A DNA stretch of 60,675 nt from assembly GCA_024742605.1 (NCBI GenBank), contig JANSYC010000019.1, positions 1 through 60,675 of the forward strand, read 5' to 3'. The notes under the pieces were generated by a model, which made no database searches, was not told the DNA's origin, and saw only the letters and a list, made by a program, of their open reading frames with translations. The translations under genes and the position numbers were made by a program. This DNA is from Alphaproteobacteria bacterium (GTDB lineage: Bacteria; Pseudomonadota; Alphaproteobacteria; Thalassobaculales; Thalassobaculaceae). This document shows, piece by piece, positions 10,659 through 21,865 of this stretch (position 1 is the stretch's first letter; the number at the start of each line of letters is the position of its first letter).

Positions 10659-11861
10659 CTATGCGCGGCCCCGGGCGTTGTGTGCCGGACGGGGGTCCGG
10701 GCCCGTATAGCGGGCTCGGGGGCGGATCACGGTGTCGGTCCGGTATTGTTCACGAACATGCGACAACCAGCCGATTGAGCGTCCGATCGCGAACAATCCG
10801 ATGGCCTGGTCGGCGGAGAGTCCAAAGGTCGCCGCGATCGCCGCGAGGCCGAAATCCAGATTGGGCTTTAGGCCGAGCACGGCCGCGCCGGCCTCGGCGA
10901 TCTGAAGCACCGGGTCGGGACAGTCGGCGAGGGCGGTGAGCACCGCGCAGGCCCTCGGATCCCCGTCCGGATAAAGCTGGTGGCCGAAGCCGGACGGATG
11001 ATCGCCCTGACGGAGCCGGTCGGCCACGAGGTCTCGACCGTCGCCCCGGCGCATGGCCTCCAATAGCATGGCGAGGGTTTTCGGGGTCTGCCCGCCATGG
11101 CGGGGACCGGACAGGGCCGCCAGCCCGGCGATCAGCGCGGCATAGGGCGAGGCGCCGGTCGAGGCGGCGACCCTGACCGCAAAGGCCGAGGCGTTTAACT
11201 CGTGGTCCGCACAACAGATCAGCGCCCGCCGGATCGGATCCCGCGCCGCCGGGACCGCCCAGGCGTGCGCCAAGGCGAGATCGATCGGGGTTTCGGTACG
11301 CAGGGGCGCCCCGCACCAGGTCCCGACCAGGATCGCCAGGATCCGGCCCGAGACTGCGTCGATCGCCGCCGGGGTTCTGGCATGGGCGGCGGGATCCGCG
11401 CGCTCGGCGACGGCCAGGGCCTCGATGGCACCGGACAGCGTCGCCGGGGTGTGGGCCGCGGGCCGATATCCGGGAAGACGGATCGGCACCGCAGCTTCTC
11501 CATCGCCCCAGAGCAGGCCGGCAACGGTTTCCACCGAGGCGACCTCCGCCAGGGACAGCGCGTCCCGGCCCCGATAGTAGAAACGCCCATCCACGATCTG
11601 AGTGATCGCGCTGTCAAGCACCGGCATGCCGAACGCCAGCGCCGCCCGGGCATCCGCGGAGCGCGCATCCGGCTCCCGGGCTGACCTAAGCCGCGCGATA
11701 TCGCCTGCGGCGTACAGGCGTTTCCGGGTTCCCGCCTGCGCACGCGAGGTCACCAGACCCCGGCTTACATAGGCGTAGAGCGTCGCGCGGGCCACATTCA
11801 GCTCGCGGGCCGCTTCGGCGGCGGTGATCCAGGCCCGCTCGGGCTCGGCGTTCACTGTCAT
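10659..11861 (-). CDS. Helix-turn-helix citrate-synthase-family protein
   Basis: A 400-residue protein with an N-terminal MerR/excisionase-type HTH (ITAAEAARELNVARATLYAY) joined to a citrate-synthase domain. Citrate-synthase signatures are present: ADHELNASAFAVR (catalytic His region), GPRHGGQ, and LDFGLAAIA (catalytic Asp). The segment that reads GHRVYKxxDPRA in E. coli citrate synthase here reads GHQLYPDGDPRA, so the Arg after GH is lost and normal citrate chemistry is uncertain. The family is known in alphaproteobacteria but its reaction is not established. It may act as a regulator sensing an acyl-CoA or oxoacid (inference). It is divergent from the MFS transporter. Confidence 0.85.
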   Translation of the reverse strand: MTVNAEPERAWITAAEAARELNVARATLYAYVSRGLVTSRAQAGTRKRLYAAGDIARLRSAREPDARSADARAALAFGMPVLDSAITQIVDGRFYYRGRDALSLAEVASVETVAGLLWGDGEAAVPIRLPGYRPAAHTPATLSGAIEALAVAERADPAAHARTPAAIDAVSGRILAILVGTWCGAPLRTETPIDLALAHAWAVPAARDPIRRALICCADHELNASAFAVRVAASTGASPYAALIAGLAALSGPRHGGQTPKTLAMLLEAMRRGDGRDLVADRLRQGDHPSGFGHQLYPDGDPRACAVLTALADCPDPVLQIAEAGAAVLGLKPNLDFGLAAIAATFGLSADQAIGLFAIGRSIGWLSHVREQYRTDTVIRPRARYTGPDPRPAHNARGRA

Positions 11862-11872
11862 GGCCGAACTGT

Positions 11873-11916
11873 ATCAACATTGATCGCCTTTGGAATTGCT
11901 TTGACGATCGTTGACA
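11873..11916. promoter_or_regulatory. Candidate operator between HTH-citrate synthase and MFS genes
   Basis: The 86-base divergent gap holds two related dyads: ATCAA-CA-TTGAT at 11873-11884, and TTGACGATCGTTGACA at 11901-11916, which contains the palindrome ACGATCGT. Both contain TCAAC/GTTGA-like half-sites. Their position suggests binding by the HTH protein encoded next door, controlling both genes. This is inference from symmetry and placement. Confidence 0.4.
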
Positions 11917-11947
11917 GGGCTGGGTCGGGATCGCCTAAGCTCATCCT

Positions 11948-13330
11948 ATGGGATCTCCACTCTCAGACACCCGCTACGCCCGCCTGTTCTCCGCACAGGT
12001 GATCGCGCTGTTCGGGACCGGGCTGACCACCGTGGCGCTGAGCTTGTTGGCCTATGATCTGGCGGGCGGTCAAGCGGGTCTGGTTCTCGGAGCGGCCCTG
12101 GCGCTTAAGATGGTGGCCTATGTCGGGATCGCGCCGGTCGCGGGGGCTTTCGCGCATCGGCTGCCGCGGCGGGCGTTGTTGGTGTGCATGGATCTGGTGC
12201 GGGCCTGCGTCGTGGTGGCCATGCCCTTCGTGACCGAGATCTGGCAGATCTTCGCGTTGATCTTCGTCCTCAATGCCTGCGCCGCCGTCTTCACTCCGAC
12301 CTTTCAGGCGACGATTCCGGATCTGCTGACCGACGAGGCCCGTTACACCCGGGCGCTCTCGCTTTCCCGTCTGGCCTACGATCTGGAGAAGCTGCTGAGC
12401 CCGATCGCGACGGCGGGCGCTTTGATGCTGGTCAGCTATGACGGGCTCTTCCTCGCCAATGGGGCGGCCTTTCTGCTTTCGGCCGGGCTTGTCCTGTCCG
12501 TCGCTCTGCCGCAGGCTCGGCCGCCGGAACGGGTGGGCGGCTGGCGCGAGACCCTCGGGTTCGGGCTGAAAGTGTATCTCTTCACCCCGCGTCTGCGCGG
12601 CCTGCTGGCCCTGTCGATGGCGGTCGCGGCCGGCGGGGCGATGGTGATCGTGAACACCGTGGTGATCGTGCGCGACAGGTTCGGCGGCAGTGAGACCGAT
12701 ACGGCGCTGGCCTTTGCGGCCGCCGGAGCGGGATCCATGCTGGCGGCCCTGGCCCTACCCCGCATTCTGGACCGGGTTCGGGACCGTCCGGTCATGCTGG
12801 TGGGGGCGGGCGCGCTGGCTGCCGGGCTTCTCGCCACGCCACTGGCTTTCGGCGTGGCTGGGTTCGGCGGTCTGTTGGTCATCTGGTTCATCCTGGGCGT
12901 GGGGTCCTCACTGATCCAGACGCCGTCGGGCCGACTGTTGCGGCGGTCGGCGCGCGCGGGGGATCGACCCTCCGTGTTCTCGGCGCAGTTTGCCTTGTCC
13001 CATGCCTGCTGGTTCGTGGCCTATCCTCTGGCCGGGTGGGCAGGCGCGGCCCTGGGGCTGGAGACGGCGGCGGTGCTGCTCGCCGTGCTGGTGGGGGTGG
13101 GGACCGTGGCGGCCCTGCTGCTATGGCCGGAGGCGGATCCGCTGGTCGTGGTACATGCCCATGACCAGGTCGAACACCATCATCTGCATGTTCACGACGC
13201 CCATCATCAGCACGAGCACGAGGGCTGGGAAGGCCCGGAGCCGCATAGCCATCCGCACTATCATCCGCCGGTACGGCACAGCCATGCATTCATGGTCGAC
13301 ACCCATCATCCGTCCTGGCCGGGGCGCTGA
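11948..13330 (+). CDS. MFS transporter with histidine-rich C-terminal tail
   Basis: A 460-residue major facilitator protein with about 12 hydrophobic helices up to roughly residue 395. The family is that of small-molecule or drug exporters, seen from the N-terminal FSAQVIALFGTGLTTVALSLLA pattern. The last 60 residues are hydrophilic and carry 19 histidines in runs such as VEHHHLHVHDAHHQHEHE and HSHPHYHPP, which looks like a metal-binding extension, perhaps for Zn, Ni or Co. The His-rich tail is unusual for this family. The substrate cannot be read from sequence. Confidence 0.85.
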   Translation: MGSPLSDTRYARLFSAQVIALFGTGLTTVALSLLAYDLAGGQAGLVLGAALALKMVAYVGIAPVAGAFAHRLPRRALLVCMDLVRACVVVAMPFVTEIWQIFALIFVLNACAAVFTPTFQATIPDLLTDEARYTRALSLSRLAYDLEKLLSPIATAGALMLVSYDGLFLANGAAFLLSAGLVLSVALPQARPPERVGGWRETLGFGLKVYLFTPRLRGLLALSMAVAAGGAMVIVNTVVIVRDRFGGSETDTALAFAAAGAGSMLAALALPRILDRVRDRPVMLVGAGALAAGLLATPLAFGVAGFGGLLVIWFILGVGSSLIQTPSGRLLRRSARAGDRPSVFSAQFALSHACWFVAYPLAGWAGAALGLETAAVLLAVLVGVGTVAALLLWPEADPLVVVHAHDQVEHHHLHVHDAHHQHEHEGWEGPEPHSHPHYHPPVRHSHAFMVDTHHPSWPGR

Positions 13331-13333
13331 ACC

Positions 13334-13843
13334 TCAGTCCGCCGTATCCGCCAGAGCATGAAAGGCGGCGCCGTTCACCGCATAGGGCAGCCAAGGGCCC
13401 TTCTGGACCAGGCCAAGTCGTTCGTAAAACCCGCGTGCCTGATTGTCGGTTTTCACCTCAAGGCCGACGCGCAGGCATCCGTGGTCCCGGGCGATCCTGG
13501 CCAGACCTGCCATCAAACGCTTGCCCAGTCCCGAGCCGCGCAATCCCGCATCGACATACAGATCCTCGACGAACAGAACCGGCGTGCAGGTCCAGGTCGA
13601 GTAGGTGAAATAATAGAGCGCCAGTCCGACCGCGTCGCCGGTTGCCTTCCGGGCCAGCAGCGCCTGCAGCTTGGCGCCGTCATATAGGCCGTCCCGACGC
13701 AGATCATCGGGGGTTGAGGTCACCATATGTGCGGCGTTCTGAGCCTCGGCCAGGGCGACGATCAGAGCGTGGACGGCCTCTGCATCGTCGGCGGTGGCCA
13801 GCGCGATCGAGATGTCGGATGGGCTCAGAGCAGAATCGGTCAT
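13334..13843 (-). CDS. GNAT family N-acetyltransferase
   Basis: A 169-residue acetyltransferase of the GNAT fold: N-terminal ISIALATADDAEAVHALI, the central strand VLFVEDLYVDAGLRGSGLGKRLM with the acetyl-CoA pyrophosphate loop (RGSGLGKRL), and the C-terminal NQARGFYERLGL. It resembles diamine or small-amine acetyltransferases, but the acceptor is unknown. Start ATG 13843 is chosen because the fold begins ten residues later; the frame extends to an ATG at 13894. It converges on the MFS gene with a three-base gap. Confidence 0.85.
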   Translation of the reverse strand: MTDSALSPSDISIALATADDAEAVHALIVALAEAQNAAHMVTSTPDDLRRDGLYDGAKLQALLARKATGDAVGLALYYFTYSTWTCTPVLFVEDLYVDAGLRGSGLGKRLMAGLARIARDHGCLRVGLEVKTDNQARGFYERLGLVQKGPWLPYAVNGAAFHALADTAD

Positions 13844-13957
13844 AGCTGCAACGTATGGACGACCGTCGAAAAAAGGGCAAGCCTCCGCTTTCATGTGCCG
13901 AATCTTAGGGTTAAGCTGTCAACGTTTTCGTTCCTCCTGCCGTTTGGCCATTAACCG

Positions 13958-15739
13958 ATGTCGGATCATCTCGCCGGGCGCGCGTTCCTGGGGGTCAAGA
14001 AGTTGGTCAAGAACGACCAACTGGTGATGAGCCTGTTCGCATTGCTCGTGGGTTTCGCGGCGGCGGCGGGCGCGGTCGCGTTCCGGGAAGCGATCCATCT
14101 GTTCCAGAAGGGCTTTCTGGGGTTCAGCGGAGAACTGGTGGTCAGCGGCGTCGCCCTGATCCCGGACTGGCGGCTGGTTCTGGCGCCGACCCTTGGCGGT
14201 CTGATCGTCGGAATTCTGGCGAAATGGGTGATGCCTGGCGGCCGTCCGCAAGGTGTGGCGCATGTGATCGAGGCCAGCGCCCTACGGGCCGGGCGGATGT
14301 CCGTGCGGCAGGGGCTCGGAGCCGCCACCATCAGCGCGATCTCGATCGGCAGCGGCGCCTCGGTCGGTCGGGAAGGGCCCGCAGTCCATCTGGGCGCGGC
14401 GCTCGCCAGTTATGTCGGACGCCTTTTGAATTTCAGCCGATCCCAGTCCCGGACGCTGCTCGGCTGCGGTGTCGCGGCGGCGGTGGCGGCATCCTTCAAT
14501 GCGCCGATTGCCGGGGTGTTCTTCGCGCTGGAAGTGGTGATCGGTCACTATGCCCTGTCCGCCTTTGCGCCGATCGTCATTGCCTCGGTCTGCGGCACCA
14601 TCGTCAGTCGGATGTATTTCGGCGATTTTCCGGCGTTCGTGGTGCCGAGCCATCAGATCACCTCGTTCTGGGAGTTTCCGGCCTTCGCCCTGCTCGGCAT
14701 CGTCTGCGCCTTCGCGGCGATCGCGCTGATGTGGATCGCGGGACAGGTCGAAAAAGGCTCCGTCGTTCTGGGTGACAGGATCCCGCGCTGGGTGCACCCG
14801 GCGCTGGCCGGCATCGTGGTGGGGGTCGTCGCGCTTTGGTATCCCGAGATTCTGGGCGTCGGATACGAGGCGATGGATACGGCCCTCAACGGCGTCTACG
14901 GCTTCGAGATGTTGGTGACCCTCTGCGTGCTGAAGATCGCCATGACCGCCCTCTGCGTAGGGGCTGGGTTCGGCGGTGGGGTGTTCTCGCCATCGCTGTT
15001 CATCGGCGCGATGGTGGGCGGCGCGTTCGGCTGGCTGTCGCGGATCCCGTTTCCGGATCTGCATTCCGGTAGTGGGGCCTATACCCTGATCGGCATGGGG
15101 GCGGTGTCAGGAGCCGTTCTGGGGGCGCCGATCTCGACGATCCTGATCATCTTCGAGCTGACCGGGGATTATAGGCTGACCATCGGCGTGATGATCGGGG
15201 TGGTGACGGCGTCCGTGCTGACACGGGTTCTGTATGGCCACTCGTTTTTCGCCGATCAGCTCAAACGACGGGGACTGGAGCTGCAGGCCGGCCATGACGT
15301 GGCGGCCCTGCGCAGCCTGCGGGTTCACGATCTCACCCGTGACGACCATGTCACCGTGTCCCAGGATGCCAATTGTGACGTGATCCGGGACAACCTGCGG
15401 CACGCACCTCAGAACGAGCTGTTCGTGGTGGACGAGAAAGACCGGTTGGTCGGCACGATCACGCTTGCTGATCTGGGCGACGTCGCCTTCGACAAATCCC
15501 AGGACCCGGATCACAGCGCCCGCGATCTCGCCCGCCGCAACCCGCCGGTGCTGGCGATGGGTGATGATTTGCAGCGGGCGATTCGGATGTTCACTAAGGT
15601 CGACGAGGGGCTTCTGGCGGTTGTGGACAGCACCGAATCCATGAAGTTGATCGCCTGTCTGCATGAGCGTGATGTGATGCGCGCCTACAACCAGGCCCTC
15701 ATCAATCAGCGCGCCGAAGAGCACGGCGAGACGCTTTGA
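13958..15739 (+). CDS. ClC family chloride channel/transporter with CBS pair
   Basis: A 593-residue ClC protein. The selectivity segments are seen as GSGASVGREGPAVH (gating Glu present), GAGFGGGVFSPSLFIGA, and an intervening GVGYEAMDTAL. About 18 membrane helices precede a cytosolic C-terminal part (from about residue 450) with two CBS domains (VTVSQDANCDVI..., PPVLAMGDDLQRAI...), which often bind nucleotides and tune gating. Whether it is a channel or an H+/Cl- exchanger is not decided by these motifs alone. Confidence 0.92.
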   Translation: MSDHLAGRAFLGVKKLVKNDQLVMSLFALLVGFAAAAGAVAFREAIHLFQKGFLGFSGELVVSGVALIPDWRLVLAPTLGGLIVGILAKWVMPGGRPQGVAHVIEASALRAGRMSVRQGLGAATISAISIGSGASVGREGPAVHLGAALASYVGRLLNFSRSQSRTLLGCGVAAAVAASFNAPIAGVFFALEVVIGHYALSAFAPIVIASVCGTIVSRMYFGDFPAFVVPSHQITSFWEFPAFALLGIVCAFAAIALMWIAGQVEKGSVVLGDRIPRWVHPALAGIVVGVVALWYPEILGVGYEAMDTALNGVYGFEMLVTLCVLKIAMTALCVGAGFGGGVFSPSLFIGAMVGGAFGWLSRIPFPDLHSGSGAYTLIGMGAVSGAVLGAPISTILIIFELTGDYRLTIGVMIGVVTASVLTRVLYGHSFFADQLKRRGLELQAGHDVAALRSLRVHDLTRDDHVTVSQDANCDVIRDNLRHAPQNELFVVDEKDRLVGTITLADLGDVAFDKSQDPDHSARDLARRNPPVLAMGDDLQRAIRMFTKVDEGLLAVVDSTESMKLIACLHERDVMRAYNQALINQRAEEHGETL

Positions 15740-15800
15740 ACCGGCGGGATCCCAATTTCGCGGTCGGCACGGCGGCTCGGCGTGATATATCGGTCGGGTG

Positions 15801-18194
15801 ATGGCAGATCTGTTTTCGACGATGACCGACCCGGCCTTTCTGGCCCCGACCGACCCCGGCGATCTGGGACCGGACGCCCCGCCCGTGCGCCACGCCGACC
15901 CGAACGGCTATCTCGGCAAGCTGAACCCTAGCCAGCGGGAGGCGGTCGAGGCGCTGGACGGCCCGCTTCTGGTTTTGGCCGGGGCCGGGACCGGGAAGAC
16001 CCGCGTGCTGACCACCCGCCTCGCGCATCTGCTGGCGATGGGCAAGGCCCGGCCGTGGAACGTGCTGTGCGTGACCTTCACCAACAAGGCCGCCCGCGAG
16101 ATGAAGGAGCGGGTGGCGGCGATTGTGGGCCCCGCGGCCGAGCAGGTCTGGTTGGGCACCTTTCATGCGATCGCCGCGCGCATCCTGCGTCGCCATGCGG
16201 AGCTGATCGGCCTCAAGCCGAATTTCACAATTCTCGATACCGACGACCAGCAGCGTCTACTCAAACAGGTGTTGCAGGCCGAGGAGATCGACGACAAGCG
16301 CTGGCCGGCACGCATGGTGATGGGGGTGATCCAGCGCTGGAAGGATCGCGGCCTCACGCCGGACAAGATCACCACGGCGGAGGCCGGCGACCTAGCGGGC
16401 GGCAAGCTGCAGTCGGTCTACAGGCTCTACCAGGAGCGTCTGACGACCCTGAACGCCTGCGATTTCGGCGATCTTCTGCTGCACAATCTGACCCTGTTCC
16501 AGACCCGTGCCGATATCCTTCAGCAGTACCAGGAGCGGTTCCGCTATGTTCTGGTGGACGAGTATCAGGATACCAATGTCAGCCAGTATCTCTGGCTGCG
16601 GCTGCTGGCCCAGTCTCACAAGAACATCTGCTGCGTCGGCGACGACGACCAATCGATCTACGGCTGGCGCGGGGCCGAGATCGGGAACATCCTGAAGTTC
16701 GATACCGATTTTCCGGGTGCCAGGACCGTGCGCCTCGAGCAGAACTACCGTTCCACCTCGCGTATTCTCGACACGGCCGGCGGCCTGATCGCCCACAACG
16801 AGGGGCGGCTGGGCAAGACGCTCTGGACCGAGGGGGATGCCGGCGAAAAACTGACCGTGCGCGGGGTCTGGGACGGCGAGGAAGAGGCAAGGGTCCTGTG
16901 CGATCAGGTCGAGGCCTATCAGCGTCGCGGTATCGCGCTCGACCAGATGGCGGTGCTGGTGCGGGCCGGGTTCCAGACCCGCGAGTTCGAGGAACGACTG
17001 ATCACCCTGGGCGTGCCCTATCGGGTGGTCGGCGGCGCCCGGTTCTACGAACGGATGGAGATCCGCGACGCGGTCGCCTATCTGCGGCTGATCAACCAGC
17101 CCGACGATGATCTGGCGTTCGAGCGGATCATCAACAAGCCGGCGCGCGGCATCGGCAAGACCACCCTGCAGGAAGTCCACCATCTCGCCCGCAATGCCCA
17201 GATCCCGCTCAGCACCGCGGCCGCCCGGCTGCTGGAAACCGATGAGCTGAAACCGGCGGCGAAACGGTCCCTCGGCGCGATCATGGAAGCCTTCGACCGC
17301 TGGCGTCTGGCGCTGACGACCGAATATCACGCCGATGTCTGCCGGATGGTGCTGGATGAGAGCGGCTATACCGGCATGCTGCAGAAGGACAAATCGCCGG
17401 AGGCGCCCGGCCGTTTGGAGAATCTGAAGGAACTGTCGAGCGCTATCGAGGAGTTCGAGAATCTCGGCGGGTTTCTCGAACACATCAGTCTCGTGATGGA
17501 CAATACGGACAACGCCGCCGGCCCGCAGATCAGTCTGATGACCCTGCATGCCGCCAAGGGACTGGAGTTCGACCTGGTGTTCCTGCCCGGCTGGGAGGAG
17601 GGCCTGTTCCCGAACCAGCGGGCGCTGGATGAGAACGGGGCGGCCGGTCTGGAGGAGGAGCGGCGGCTCGCCTATGTCGGGCTGACCCGCGCGCGCAAGC
17701 TGGTGGAAATCTTCTTCGCCGCGAACCGGCGGATTCACGGACTCTGGCAAAGCTCCATCCCCTCCCGCTTTCTCTCCGAGCTGCCGAGCGAGCATATCGA
17801 GACCATCAGCGACAGCGGACTCTACGGTTCGGGGGTCCATGGCGGAGCCTATGGCCGGAATCCGAGTTTTGGCGGAGGTTTCGGCGACGGCGAGACCATG
17901 GACCGTGCGCCAAAGTTCGAACGCGCCGAGCGGATGTCGGGGCCCATCGAAGGCCGCGGCCCCGGCTACATGCGGCGCGGCGGCGGGGCGATCCGGACCC
18001 GGGCGCCGGTGATAGACGGAGAGGGTTATACCGTCAAGCGCGACGCCCCCTCGAAATTTGCGGTCGGCGACCGGGTGTTCCACCAGAAATTCGGCACCGG
18101 CACCGTCATCTCGAAGGACGGGGACAAGTTGGAAATCGACTTCGATCATGCCGGTACCAAGCGGGTGATCGAACAGTTCGTGACCGAAACCTGA
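15801..18194 (+). CDS. UvrD/PcrA-type superfamily 1 DNA helicase
   Basis: A 797-residue 3'-5' helicase used in repair and replication restart. Walker A GAGTGKT is near residue 61, Walker B is VDEYQDTN, motif III is GDDDQSIYGWRGA, motif IV is LEQNYRST, motif V is TLHAAKGLEFDLVFLPG, and motif VI is EEERRLAYVGLTRARK. The C-terminus has a Gly-rich linker and a small domain (FAVGDRVFHQKFGTGTV) usual in UvrD/PcrA. ATG 15801 is preferred over the adjacent GTG 15798. PrmA follows after 27 bases. Confidence 0.95.
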   Translation: MADLFSTMTDPAFLAPTDPGDLGPDAPPVRHADPNGYLGKLNPSQREAVEALDGPLLVLAGAGTGKTRVLTTRLAHLLAMGKARPWNVLCVTFTNKAAREMKERVAAIVGPAAEQVWLGTFHAIAARILRRHAELIGLKPNFTILDTDDQQRLLKQVLQAEEIDDKRWPARMVMGVIQRWKDRGLTPDKITTAEAGDLAGGKLQSVYRLYQERLTTLNACDFGDLLLHNLTLFQTRADILQQYQERFRYVLVDEYQDTNVSQYLWLRLLAQSHKNICCVGDDDQSIYGWRGAEIGNILKFDTDFPGARTVRLEQNYRSTSRILDTAGGLIAHNEGRLGKTLWTEGDAGEKLTVRGVWDGEEEARVLCDQVEAYQRRGIALDQMAVLVRAGFQTREFEERLITLGVPYRVVGGARFYERMEIRDAVAYLRLINQPDDDLAFERIINKPARGIGKTTLQEVHHLARNAQIPLSTAAARLLETDELKPAAKRSLGAIMEAFDRWRLALTTEYHADVCRMVLDESGYTGMLQKDKSPEAPGRLENLKELSSAIEEFENLGGFLEHISLVMDNTDNAAGPQISLMTLHAAKGLEFDLVFLPGWEEGLFPNQRALDENGAAGLEEERRLAYVGLTRARKLVEIFFAANRRIHGLWQSSIPSRFLSELPSEHIETISDSGLYGSGVHGGAYGRNPSFGGGFGDGETMDRAPKFERAERMSGPIEGRGPGYMRRGGGAIRTRAPVIDGEGYTVKRDAPSKFAVGDRVFHQKFGTGTVISKDGDKLEIDFDHAGTKRVIEQFVTET

Positions 18195-18221
18195 TTTTCC
18201 TTTGATTTCCATGAGGACCCA

Positions 18222-19097
18222 GTGACCGAACCCCTGTGGCGCATCGCGCTGACCGTGCCGGCCCGTGCGGCGGATGCCGTGGCCAACGCTCTTGAGCCTT
18301 TCGTGTCGGCGGTGACCGCTCTTGAGGAACCGTCTGGAGACACTTGGTCGATCGAAGGGCTCAGTGAAGGCGAGCCGGAGCGTCCCTCCATCATCGCAGC
18401 CCTTTCCTTGGCCGCGGCCACTGTGGGCACGCCGCCGCCGGACACGGTGATCGAGCCGTTGCCAGACGTGGATTGGCTGTCGCTCAATCGGCAGAGTTTT
18501 CCGCCGATCCGCGAGGGTCGGGTCTGGGTCCATGGCAGCCATGTGGAGGACGCGGCCCCGCCCGCCAGCGTCCCGCTTCTGGTCGAGGCGGCGAGGGCGT
18601 TCGGATCGGGCAGCCATGCGACGACCGCCCTGTGTCTGCGCGCGATCCAGGACACGCTGAAGGCGCGGCGGATTGGGGTGGCATTGGATCTGGGCTGCGG
18701 ATCCGGAATCCTGGCAATGGCGCTGGCCAAGCTGTCCCCGAAGACCCGCACGATCGCGGTGGATATCGATCCGATTTCGGTCGCCACGGCCGAGGAGAAC
18801 ACGCGGCTGAACGGTGTGGCCGACCGGGTGCGCACCGGCGTCTCCATGGGCTGGCGCTCGCCCTTGGTGCAGAAAGCCGGTCGCTACGATCTGGTCCTGG
18901 CCAATATCCTGGCGCGTCCGTTGTGCCAAATGGCGCCGGATCTGGCTGCCGGGCTGGCGCCGGGCGGAATCGCGATCCTGTCTGGTCTGATGAACGATCA
19001 GGAAGCCAAAGTCCTCGCCGCCCACAAATCCCAAGGCCTGACCCTGCGCCGCCGCTATCGGCGGGACGGGTGGAGTGCGGTTGTGTTGGGGCGTTGA
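18222..19097 (+). CDS. prmA: Ribosomal protein L11 methyltransferase
   Basis: SAM-dependent enzyme that trimethylates L11. The SAM motif DLGCGSGILAMALAKL is clear, followed by DIDPISVATAEENT and the catalytic-region sequence DLVLANILARPL. The upstream AFGSGSHATTALCL fits the PrmA consensus FGTGxHxTTxLCL. The GTG start at 18222 follows GAGGA. Length of 291 residues is normal. Confidence 0.94.
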   Translation: MTEPLWRIALTVPARAADAVANALEPFVSAVTALEEPSGDTWSIEGLSEGEPERPSIIAALSLAAATVGTPPPDTVIEPLPDVDWLSLNRQSFPPIREGRVWVHGSHVEDAAPPASVPLLVEAARAFGSGSHATTALCLRAIQDTLKARRIGVALDLGCGSGILAMALAKLSPKTRTIAVDIDPISVATAEENTRLNGVADRVRTGVSMGWRSPLVQKAGRYDLVLANILARPLCQMAPDLAAGLAPGGIAILSGLMNDQEAKVLAAHKSQGLTLRRRYRRDGWSAVVLGR

Positions 19098-19102
19098 GCT
19101 AA

Positions 19103-19140
19103 CGGACAACCAGCCGGAAAGAGTTCGTGCTGGTTGTCCG
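19103..19140. terminator. Stem-loop between convergent prmA and DUF1127 genes
   Basis: CGGACAACCAGC (19103-19114) and GCTGGTTGTCCG (19129-19140) pair as a perfect 12-bp stem with a 14-base loop, in the gap between two converging genes. No clear T-run flanks it on either strand, so it may end transcripts from both sides inefficiently or protect 3' ends. Confidence 0.5.
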
Positions 19141-19156
19141 CGTGCGCTTCAGGTGT

Positions 19157-19570
19157 TTATGCGACCCGCTGGCCGTTGCGGCCGGTCGGGTCGTTCGCCG
19201 CAGCGGCGCCTGGGACAATATCGCTGAGCGGGACCGAATGGGTGGACGGACGCCGGGGCCACATGGCCGGGCCGGAGCCGAGATCTTCGATCAGCTCGCG
19301 CCGGCGCAGCGTGCCGGAGGCGAGGGCCGACCGGTCGATGCCGATATCGGCCAGAATGTGCGCGTCGAGCGACCGAACTTCTGCAATCACCCGGCGCGTT
19401 GCGAGGTGGCTGAAGACCGGCTGCAGCACTGTTCGGTAGACAGCCTTGAAGCCGCGAGCGATCTGGGCGGCGACGAAAGCGTCGCGGGCCCGGCGGGCGG
19501 TGAGATACAGGTCGGTCGTGTCAGGGATGCCGGCGTCCCAGCGCGTACCCGCGTCTTGGTTCCGTGCCAT
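19157..19570 (-). CDS. DUF1127 domain protein
   Basis: A 137-residue protein with a DUF1127 region at about residues 70-95 (RRVIAEVRSLDAHILADIGIDRSAL). Such short Arg-rich domains are common in alphaproteobacteria; some influence RNA or phosphate metabolism, but no function can be assigned here. Start ATG 19570 has GGAG seven bases upstream. The frame extends further upstream but without a comparable ribosome site. The gene stands alone between convergent prmA and the ligA operon. Confidence 0.75.
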   Translation of the reverse strand: MARNQDAGTRWDAGIPDTTDLYLTARRARDAFVAAQIARGFKAVYRTVLQPVFSHLATRRVIAEVRSLDAHILADIGIDRSALASGTLRRRELIEDLGSGPAMWPRRPSTHSVPLSDIVPGAAAANDPTGRNGQRVA

Positions 19571-19765
19571 GAGGTAATCTCCATTCATCATCATGTTCAG
19601 CCGCGGGCGGGGCCGTTCAGCCGGGTCCGCGAGGTGGATACGAGCGATGTGCTCATTCGATGAATGGGAAGATGGGCGCTCCAAACGCGAAAGATAATTG
19701 CTCGTATTGCGGCGCAGCAATGTTCTGGGCGCATGGCTTGCTATGCATTTCATCGGCGGGCGGGT

Positions 19766-21865
<2,100 letters not shown>

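Noticed and set aside
16392-19109. A 905-codon minus-strand open frame opposite the helicase and prmA
   Set aside because: It lies opposite two clearly conserved genes and its translation is rich in His, Arg, Gln and Asp, as expected of the antisense of GC-rich coding sequence, with no recognisable domain.
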